Origin: an uncultured Sutterella sp.
GTDB lineage: Bacteria > Pseudomonadota > Gammaproteobacteria > Burkholderiales > Burkholderiaceae_F
Length of the DNA stretch: 12,708 nucleotides
Direction of reading: 5' to 3'
Assembly: GCA_900542195.1 (NCBI GenBank)
Contig: UQNA01000064.1
Span: 1-12,708, forward strand
Part shown: positions 7,137-12,708 of the stretch, piece by piece
Position numbering within the stretch: the first letter of the stretch is position 1
How the letters are laid out: every line of letters starts with the position of its first letter
The notes under the pieces: generated by a model
What the model saw: only the letters and a program-made list of their open reading frames with translations
The model's database searches: none
Told to the model about the DNA's origin: nothing
Made by a program: the position numbers and the translations under genes

Positions 7137-7160
7137 CAAGAGGTCCCGAAGGACCTCTTG
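7137..7160 (-). terminator. UUCG-tetraloop terminator of the reductase operon
   Basis: CAAGAGGTCC (7137-7146) pairs perfectly with GGACCTCTTG (7151-7160). Read as minus-strand RNA the loop is C(UUCG)G, an exceptionally stable tetraloop. It lies about 20 bases after the stop of the last reductase gene. The following T-tract is poor (CTGTTTCTC), so it may also work as an mRNA 3'-end stabiliser. Confidence 0.7.
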
Positions 7161-7180
7161 AGTAAAGCTACATTAAAAGA

Positions 7181-8650
7181 TTAGAGCTTAGATACTTGAA
7201 TACCGCAAAGTCTGCCGAATGTGAAGATATCGCAGATAGCGTTTCCGCCAAGTCGGTTGGTTCCATGAATACCGCCGGTCACTTCACCGACAGCATATAA
7301 CCCGTCAATCGGTTTACCGTATCTGTCAATAACTTGGCTGTGCGGATTAATGACAACGCCGCCCATTGTATGGTGAACGCTCATCCCTGAATAACCGGCC
7401 CAGAACGGAGCTTTTTCAATCTTAGTCAGGTTGCGCGGAGCTTTGCCTAACTTGTCTTTCTGAGCATCAACACCGGCATTAAATTCATCAATGGTTGCTC
7501 TCAGAGCCTTAGGATCAACGCCCATCTTCTGAGCCAGCTCTTCAATAGTATTGGCTGTCCAAGCATCGCCCGTTTCCAGGCCTTTCTTAGCCATGTCTTG
7601 ATGACCTGGATTCAAATCGCCGAAGCCTCTGGAGTCAACGATGGCATAGCCGGTTTGTTTTGGCAGACCGAGAACAGCGTCACGAATATTGTCGCGTCTT
7701 TCGTCTTCACGAATAAATCTCTTGCCGTCGGGACCAACCATAATGAAGTTCTTTGCATACAAGTGAAGAATGATTCTCTGTTTTCTTCCCGGAGGGCAGC
7801 CAGGGTTGCATTGGATGAAGTCCATACCAACGGTGTCGGCACCGATATCTTGCATCAACGGAATCAAATCGCCGGTAGAGCAGGGCAGGTTAGTTGTAGT
7901 GAGGTTCAGCATACGCGGGTCATATTTAGCACGCATCTGAGGATTTGCACCGTAACCGCCGGTTGCAACGACAACAGCCTTGTTAGCTTTGACTGTCTTG
8001 TGGTTTCCGTCTTTGTCAACATATTCTGCGCCGATAACTTTGCCGGACAGTTGGTTTTCACGGAATAAGCGGACAACCCGGGAATTAGTCAGGATCTGAA
8101 CGCCTGCTTTGTCGCACTGAGGTTTGAGAACTTTGATGTAGTCGCTGCCTAAAGAACCGAAAGGTGCGTGGCAGCGTGGATAAAGACCACCGTAAATTTG
8201 ATAAACGTCATCTTTGAACTTCATGCCCATGTCCTGAAGCCACTTAACGGCATCATAAGAGTTTGCGGTCATGGTCTTAACGAGTTCGGGATTGGCGCGT
8301 CCGTCGCCGCCGGCTAAAGTTTGTTCTGCATGCAGTTCTGGGCTGTCTTGAATATTCTGTTTCTTCTGACGAACCGGATCAACGGAGTTAAAACCGCCGC
8401 CGGAAATAGAAGTGTTGCCTCCTACGAATGGCATTTTTTCAAGAATAAGAATGTTCTTGACGCCGTTTTGAGATGCGGATACTGCTGTGGCTAAGCCTGC
8501 ACCGCCTGCACCGATAACTAAAAGGTCGGCAGTCTGATCCCATTTCTGAGGAGCTGCGTCAGCTGCATGCACAGCAGAGGGCAAAGCGATTGAAGTAAGA
8601 AGACCTGCAGCGGTACTTCCTAAAAAACTTCTGCGGGATAATTTTGACAT
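7181..8650 (-). CDS. Tat-exported FAD-dependent reductase (fumarate/urocanate reductase family), paralogue A
   Basis: The 489-residue product is a periplasmic flavoprotein of the flavocytochrome c family, which reduces an unsaturated organic acid as a respiratory acceptor. ATG 8650 is preceded by AAGGAG with 7-base spacing. A Tat signal SRRSFLG (5-11) and VHA-A cleavage site (27-30) are clear. FAD binding: VIGAGGAG (45-52) and ILEKMPFVGGNT (69-80). By alignment from memory with Shewanella Fcc3, the catalytic arginine is Arg319 (DERRD), with His426 (VHHTMGG) and Arg466 (GTNRLGGN) also kept; the fumarate-binding His of the 'IQxHP' motif is Asn282 in IQCNPG. No CxxCH haem site and no FMN-binding domain are present, so a separate electron donor is required. 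It is the last gene of the regulator-reductase cluster, 92 bases after paralogue B. The substrate is unknown; fumarate is unlikely. Confidence 0.88.
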   Translation of the reverse strand: MSKLSRRSFLGSTAAGLLTSIALPSAVHAADAAPQKWDQTADLLVIGAGGAGLATAVSASQNGVKNILILEKMPFVGGNTSISGGGFNSVDPVRQKKQNIQDSPELHAEQTLAGGDGRANPELVKTMTANSYDAVKWLQDMGMKFKDDVYQIYGGLYPRCHAPFGSLGSDYIKVLKPQCDKAGVQILTNSRVVRLFRENQLSGKVIGAEYVDKDGNHKTVKANKAVVVATGGYGANPQMRAKYDPRMLNLTTTNLPCSTGDLIPLMQDIGADTVGMDFIQCNPGCPPGRKQRIILHLYAKNFIMVGPDGKRFIREDERRDNIRDAVLGLPKQTGYAIVDSRGFGDLNPGHQDMAKKGLETGDAWTANTIEELAQKMGVDPKALRATIDEFNAGVDAQKDKLGKAPRNLTKIEKAPFWAGYSGMSVHHTMGGVVINPHSQVIDRYGKPIDGLYAVGEVTGGIHGTNRLGGNAICDIFTFGRLCGIQVSKL

Positions 8651-8742
8651 TTGTTTTCTCCTTGGAAGGTTTGATACCTTAAGGAGAATGCTACAGAATA
8701 GCTTTTCTTCTGTTGACACCTCATGTGGTATTGATTTTTGAA
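8651..8742 (-). promoter_or_regulatory. Spacer between the two reductase genes
   Basis: The spacer carries the AAGGAG ribosome site of paralogue A. Just upstream of it is a small inverted repeat AAGGT-ATCAA-ACCTT, which could affect access to the ribosome site. No terminator is seen after paralogue B, so read-through is plausible. A separate promoter is possible (CTATTCT as a -10-like box), but no good -35 element is visible. Confidence 0.35.
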
Positions 8743-10155
8743 TTAGTTTGTGCTAACAGCTGATTCAGCTGCGATCATCCCGTAAGTCAACGCATCACAA
8801 ATGCCGTTGCCGCCGATTCTATTGTTTCCGTGAATTCCGCCGGTGCATTCTCCAGCCGCATAAAGGCCCGGAATAATCTCCCCTTGTGCGTCAAGGCATT
8901 GCGCCTTTGAATTGATTTTGAGGCCGCCCATGGTGTAATGAATTGACATGGAGGTTCGAGCTGCCCAGAAAGGCGGCTGGATAATCGGGTGATTGACGGT
9001 GCCTTCAATAGTTTTATTGTAGGCGTTGACTGCCTTTTTTAGATTTTCCCCGGGAACTCCCATTTTTAAAGCCAGTTCGTCAAGAGTTTCACCTTTAAAG
9101 GCGTCGCCTGTTTCAATTCCTCGAATGGCATCTCTTCTCATCAGAAGGTCGTAGGATTCAAAACCATCGTTGTCGATGACGGAAAAACACATTTTCCCGG
9201 GCTGGGCGAGCACGGCTTCCTTAAGAAGATCTCGCCTGGCACCTTCATCAGTGAATCGGTTGCCTTCGGCGTTGACTAAGATGAAGCGGGAGATGTCATT
9301 ATGAAATCTAACTCTTATTTTGCCTGTCGGATGGACGCCCGGGAGACATTGAATGTTTTCCATCTGAATGAGTTCGCACCCGACGTCCTGGGCGGCTAAT
9401 AAAAGCTCTCCCGTCGAGCCGGGCCCTGTGTTATGAGTCAAATTAGATAGCCGAGGGTCGTATTTTGCGACAAGAGCTGGATTAGACCCGAATCCTCCTC
9501 CGGCGAGAATAACCGCATCCTTGATCCGAAGATTTACGGGTTTGTGATTCGCATCAATATATTGCAGCCCTGATATTCTTCCGGTTTTATCGCGAATAAG
9601 AGCTGTTAGTTGACAATTTTTCCTAATTTCCGCTCCTCGCTCCATGGCTTTTTCACTGAGCGCATTGATGTAGCCTAGTCCGTTGGGAAGGCTTGGAATA
9701 TGACATCTTGGAAAGTGAGAACCATAGATTTCAATGACGGCATTCTGAAATTGAACGCCTTGTGACTCTATCCACTCCAGCATCCTTGGTGCGTTTCTGA
9801 CCAAAGTGCGGATGAGATCAGGATCTCCTTGGCAATCACCTTTGATATAGATGTCCTGAAAGTGCTTTTCCTCACTGTCGTGAATATGAAGAGGCTCCTG
9901 TCTTTTCGGATCAACTACGCCCAAGTAGCCGCCGCTAATTAGGGTGTTGCCTCCGATTTTGCTTTGCTTTTCCAGAACTATGATTTTTCCCTTGTATAGT
10001 TCGGAGGCACGGGCAGCCGCTGCGAGGCCAGCTCCTCCGGCACCGACAATGACGATGCCTGCTTCTTCCGTTCTACTGAAGAAAGATCCAAAGGAAGGAG
10101 CGGGGAGGAAAGGCGAGGCCCCGACTAGGGCGCAGAGGAACTTTCTTCTAATCAT
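8743..10155 (-). CDS. Exported FAD-dependent reductase (fumarate/urocanate reductase family), paralogue B
   Basis: The 470-residue product is a paralogue of the downstream reductase and shares its domain plan. The N-terminus MIRRKFLCALVG is a short twin-arginine-like signal followed by a hydrophobic stretch, implying export, probably by Tat. FAD binding: VIVGAGGAG (35-43) and VLEKQSKIGGNT (60-71). Family residues: Arg308 (EGARRD) as catalytic arginine, His406 (IHYTMGG) and Arg446 (GNNRIGGN). At the fumarate-binding His position there is Leu271 (IQCLPG). Both paralogues share FPRCH/YPRCH and IQC motifs. No haem or FMN domain is present. The ATG overlaps the regulator's TGA stop (ATGA), which indicates translational coupling with the two-component genes and makes this enzyme a likely target of that system. 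AAGGA lies 9 bases upstream. The substrate is unknown. Confidence 0.87.
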   Translation of the reverse strand: MIRRKFLCALVGASPFLPAPSFGSFFSRTEEAGIVIVGAGGAGLAAAARASELYKGKIIVLEKQSKIGGNTLISGGYLGVVDPKRQEPLHIHDSEEKHFQDIYIKGDCQGDPDLIRTLVRNAPRMLEWIESQGVQFQNAVIEIYGSHFPRCHIPSLPNGLGYINALSEKAMERGAEIRKNCQLTALIRDKTGRISGLQYIDANHKPVNLRIKDAVILAGGGFGSNPALVAKYDPRLSNLTHNTGPGSTGELLLAAQDVGCELIQMENIQCLPGVHPTGKIRVRFHNDISRFILVNAEGNRFTDEGARRDLLKEAVLAQPGKMCFSVIDNDGFESYDLLMRRDAIRGIETGDAFKGETLDELALKMGVPGENLKKAVNAYNKTIEGTVNHPIIQPPFWAARTSMSIHYTMGGLKINSKAQCLDAQGEIIPGLYAAGECTGGIHGNNRIGGNGICDALTYGMIAAESAVSTN

Positions 10156-10784
10156 TTCACGGTGTCCTTTCCGATTCTTCTTAAAAAGTCAGTGAGTTCA
10201 ACGATGGTTCGAACACGGAGCTTTTCTAAGATGGAAGAGCGGTATTTCTTTACGGAATTCTCAGAAATATCTAAATCAATGGCTATGACTTTATTGGCTG
10301 TGCCGTTGGCAACCAGGGGAGCAATCTCTTTTTCTCGTTCTGTCAATAGTGCATATAGTTCTAACAAATTGTCCTGCTCGACTTTCTTTTGCCGGGAAAG
10401 AATATTCTTCTCAACTGCATTTTTGACGGCCTCCTGAAGTCTTTCGTCATTAGCCGGTTTCACTAAAAAATCTACCGCTCCTTTCTTTAAGGCAGACACT
10501 GCCATATCGATATCGCCATGGCCGGTTAAGAATATGATTGGCAGGTCGATATTTCTTTCCATCATTAATGACTGGAGCTCTATTCCGTTGAGCCCGGGCA
10601 TACGTATGTCTAAAATGATGCACCCAGGTCTTTCCGAGTCATCTTTGGAGAGAAAGTCTTCAGCAGACATGTATTGTGCGGTTTGCCAGCCTTCCATTCT
10701 CAACAGAAAGCTTTCGCTTCCTAAGACCATCTCGTCATCATCGATAAGCCGGATTAACGGTGTGAGCTTTTTATAGGTTTTCAT
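10152..10784 (-). CDS. FixJ/TtrR-type response regulator
   Basis: The 210-residue product is a cytoplasmic DNA-binding response regulator. Receiver domain 8-125: acidic cluster DDD (15-17), phospho-acceptor Asp59 in LDIRMPG, Thr87 in FLTGHGD, Lys109 in VKPA. A short linker is followed by a LuxR-type helix-turn-helix (about 145-205) starting LTEREKEIAPLVANG and including the recognition helix around ISENSVKKYRSSILEKL. This arrangement is that of the FixJ/TtrR/NarL group. It overlaps the kinase gene by 14 bases and the reductase gene by 4, so the three are almost certainly co-transcribed. It is expected to control the reductases and perhaps its own operon. No strong ribosome site is visible, consistent with coupling to the kinase. 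Confidence 0.9.
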   Translation of the reverse strand: MKTYKKLTPLIRLIDDDEMVLGSESFLLRMEGWQTAQYMSAEDFLSKDDSERPGCIILDIRMPGLNGIELQSLMMERNIDLPIIFLTGHGDIDMAVSALKKGAVDFLVKPANDERLQEAVKNAVEKNILSRQKKVEQDNLLELYALLTEREKEIAPLVANGTANKVIAIDLDISENSVKKYRSSILEKLRVRTIVELTDFLRRIGKDTVK

Positions 10785-12573
10785 TTTTTTGCTTCGGAAA
10801 AGTTATAGAGATCTGAAGGCCTTGAGGTTCAAGCTGTTCAAAATCGATTTTGGCTCGATATTTTTCAGCGATGGCCAAGATGATGCTGAGACCTAAGCCA
10901 AGTCCGTCAGGTTTTACGGATTCTTGGAGAGCAGATTTCATTTTTTCTAATTTCTCGGAGGAGATTCGAGGACCGTTATCCTTAACCGAAAGGACAGCTT
11001 GAGTCGCCGAGTCTTTAATGGTGCAAATAATGCTTCCGTTCTTGCCTAATGGCTCTGCGGCTTCGGCAGCGTTCTTAAGAAGATTGAATATCAGTAATTC
11101 AATCTCCAAAGGATCGGCTTCGATCTCCGGATTTGAATTTAGATTAGCGAAAATCTGAAGCTGACTCGGTGCAAAAGCCTTGATGGAATCAATCGCTCTT
11201 TGGGCGCAATCTTTGAGAGAAATAATAGAAAGCGGATCTTTTGAGGATTTGCTGTAGCTTCTGACTTTTTCAACAATATCACCAGCCCGTCTGATACCTC
11301 GGTCTATTTCTCGGACTGCCTCGTGAAGAATTTCATCCGAATTGTTGGTCTTGCTTAGGTATTTTGCGAGACCTTTGGCGTAGTTGGCAACTGAAGAAAT
11401 AGGCTGTTTAAGTTCATGAGCAAGAACTGAAGAGATTTGAGAGACCATGCCTCTTTTCTCTAATTGCGTTAATCTTTTCAGCCGTTTTTTGGCAATTTCT
11501 GACATGGCATCACGCTGGGAAATGGCGGTGCGAAGTTCTTCCGTGCGTTTTAACACCAATTGGTTGACGCGAATAATATGAAAAAGAACTCCGCAGATAA
11601 GCAGAAATGCCAGAAAGAGCTCTTTTTGAAAGCGTTTAGCCAAGGACAGCAACGAGACTTCTTTGTCTGTGTAAGGTCCGAGTTTTAAATCTTCGAATAG
11701 CTTTTGAACGCCGAGAAAGTTACTGGCAATGCTCCAATCGGATTTGGTTAATTCTTTCGGCATTGTTAGAAGCGAGATCGTGAGCTCTCTTACTATATCC
11801 GAGTCTGCCTTCGGAAAAGAAGAAAAGACAACGTCCGGGAATAACTCAGTCGAGGTTTTGCATGCAAAATCTATTGGTTTGAGTCCTATTAACTTGAAGT
11901 TGTCTGGATTGATACGTCGATTCTTTGTCAATTGCTCAAATTCGCAGGTCGGAATAATAGCGACATCGGCCTTGTGGCTTAACAGATAACTTAATGGTCC
12001 CGGAGAGCCGTAATTAGTAAAAATAATCTCGGAAAAGAACTTTTCTTTGTTAAAACCATGAGAGGTGATCTCATGAAGTCCGCTGAGCCAACCTGCTAAA
12101 GCTGAACTTTCATAGGCAACCGCTTTTCTGCCCAAGAGAGAACCGATGTCATTTCCTGAAAAGTTTTTGGCAGTAACAAAAAGAGAACCGACGGAGTGTG
12201 AAGGATTCTGAGAAAGATCCGGTTTCCGAGTGACGATTTGTCTTAAGCCTGATGGGAGCATATGAGCAGCAAAGAATCCGCTGGGCGAAAAAAGAAAATC
12301 GAATTGTTTTTTGTTTAATTCTTCGGATGAAATATTGAGGTTAATTTCTTCAGTGTAAAACTGAATTTTCGGATATTTTTTCCTCAAATACTCCATCGTT
12401 GGACCGAAGCAATCCAAATAGAAGTAAGGATCTTCTAGTTGGACTACACCTATTCTGACTTGCTGTTTATCCGCAGAATCGGAAGAGAGAGCTTCAGAAC
12501 AGACCAAGATAGCGCTGCAGAGAATAGCTGCGGCAAAATACATCAGTTTTCTCAGAAAAGCTCCTGGAAGCAT
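10771..12573 (-). CDS. Sensor histidine kinase with PhnD-like periplasmic domain (TtrS-like)
   Basis: The 600-residue product is an inner-membrane kinase. A signal or N-terminal membrane segment (about 9-27) is followed by a periplasmic domain (about 38-300) with the layout of PhnD/TtrS-type solute-binding proteins: VRIGVVQLEDP (39-49), FDFLFSPSGFF (91-101), YGSPGPLSYLL (188-198) and a KADVAIIPTCEFEQL segment (201-215). A single membrane helix spans about 317-335, followed by a coiled linker. The kinase core shows His386 in LAHELKQPISSV, N-box NLLKNAAEAA (497-506), G1 DNG (532-534) and G2 GLGLGLS (557-563). No PAS domain is seen. In TtrS this architecture senses a terminal electron acceptor. 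The start at 12573 lacks a good ribosome site; ATG 12543 (residue 11) is an alternative. It is the first gene of the cluster. Confidence 0.88.
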   Translation of the reverse strand: MLPGAFLRKLMYFAAAILCSAILVCSEALSSDSADKQQVRIGVVQLEDPYFYLDCFGPTMEYLRKKYPKIQFYTEEINLNISSEELNKKQFDFLFSPSGFFAAHMLPSGLRQIVTRKPDLSQNPSHSVGSLFVTAKNFSGNDIGSLLGRKAVAYESSALAGWLSGLHEITSHGFNKEKFFSEIIFTNYGSPGPLSYLLSHKADVAIIPTCEFEQLTKNRRINPDNFKLIGLKPIDFACKTSTELFPDVVFSSFPKADSDIVRELTISLLTMPKELTKSDWSIASNFLGVQKLFEDLKLGPYTDKEVSLLSLAKRFQKELFLAFLLICGVLFHIIRVNQLVLKRTEELRTAISQRDAMSEIAKKRLKRLTQLEKRGMVSQISSVLAHELKQPISSVANYAKGLAKYLSKTNNSDEILHEAVREIDRGIRRAGDIVEKVRSYSKSSKDPLSIISLKDCAQRAIDSIKAFAPSQLQIFANLNSNPEIEADPLEIELLIFNLLKNAAEAAEPLGKNGSIICTIKDSATQAVLSVKDNGPRISSEKLEKMKSALQESVKPDGLGLGLSIILAIAEKYRAKIDFEQLEPQGLQISITFPKQKNENL

Positions 12574-12708
12574 TTTGTAGTCTACAGATTTAATTCTTGG
12601 AATTTGTGGTTAAGTCTATGACTATAAGTGTAGTGGAGGTTCCGTGAACAAAATATAGCCGTATTGGAATAATTCCGTATAACCCGGTAGGCTTTTCGGA
12701 AATCAATT
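12574..12708 (-). promoter_or_regulatory. Upstream region of the kinase-regulator-reductase operon
   Basis: This region should hold the operon promoter. On the minus strand a TATATT box lies near 12650 and TATAGT near 12623, neither with a convincing -35. A perfect 11-base palindrome GGAATAATTCC (12666-12676), flanked by imperfect TAT/ATA symmetry, lies just upstream and could be an operator for the regulator. The element and promoter are suggestions from pattern only. Confidence 0.35.

Noticed and set aside
7598..8068. 156-codon plus-strand open frame
   Set aside because: It lies wholly antisense inside the reductase A gene, whose frame has a full set of family motifs; no ribosome site or recognisable motif supports it.

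Overview
The window looks like an anaerobic, probably gut-associated betaproteobacterium of the Sutterella/Parasutterella type. This is inferred from the pairing of a TtrS-like sensor kinase and FixJ-type regulator with exported flavoprotein reductases, and from low to moderate GC. No rRNA or tRNA gene is present to confirm it. Standard stop-codon use is supported by the intact regulator gene, which ends in TGA.

Left part (about 1-5200) is a graveyard of mobile and defence genes. An AAA ATPase gene (341-1651, minus) is whole except for one in-frame TGA. Next to it is the 3' remnant of a second, different AAA ATPase (about 1733-2100, minus). On the plus strand follow a broken darT toxin tail (about 2226-2419), an open DarG macro domain (2447-2908), and a frame-shifted piece that looks like the rest of DarG (about 2890-3075). 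So a DarTG ADP-ribosylation toxin-antitoxin system appears to have lost its toxin while the detoxifying domain stays readable. An IS66-type transposase tail (3076-3510, minus) and a full-length, unusual tyrosine recombinase (3606-5147, minus) complete the region.

Middle part (about 5150-7180) has a hairpin-rich stretch with no recognised gene, then a single-gene unit (5915-6760, minus) with a clear ribosome binding site and its own terminator. Its product is unrecognised; its motifs weakly suggest a uracil-DNA-glycosylase-like fold.

Right part (7181-12573) is a compact, intact four-gene block, all on the minus strand, read from 12573 down to 7181. It encodes a membrane sensor kinase with a PhnD-like periplasmic domain, a FixJ/TtrR-type response regulator (14-base overlap), an exported FAD-dependent reductase (ATGA overlap), then after 92 bases a second paralogous Tat-exported FAD reductase followed by a UUCG-loop terminator. 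The likely logic is that the periplasmic domain senses an electron acceptor or related ligand, the kinase phosphorylates the regulator, and the regulator switches on the two periplasmic flavoproteins. Both enzymes keep the catalytic arginine and other substrate-binding residues of the fumarate/urocanate reductase family but lack one fumarate-binding histidine, so the acceptor is probably not fumarate. This dedicated sensing and reduction module of unknown substrate is the most interesting part of the window.
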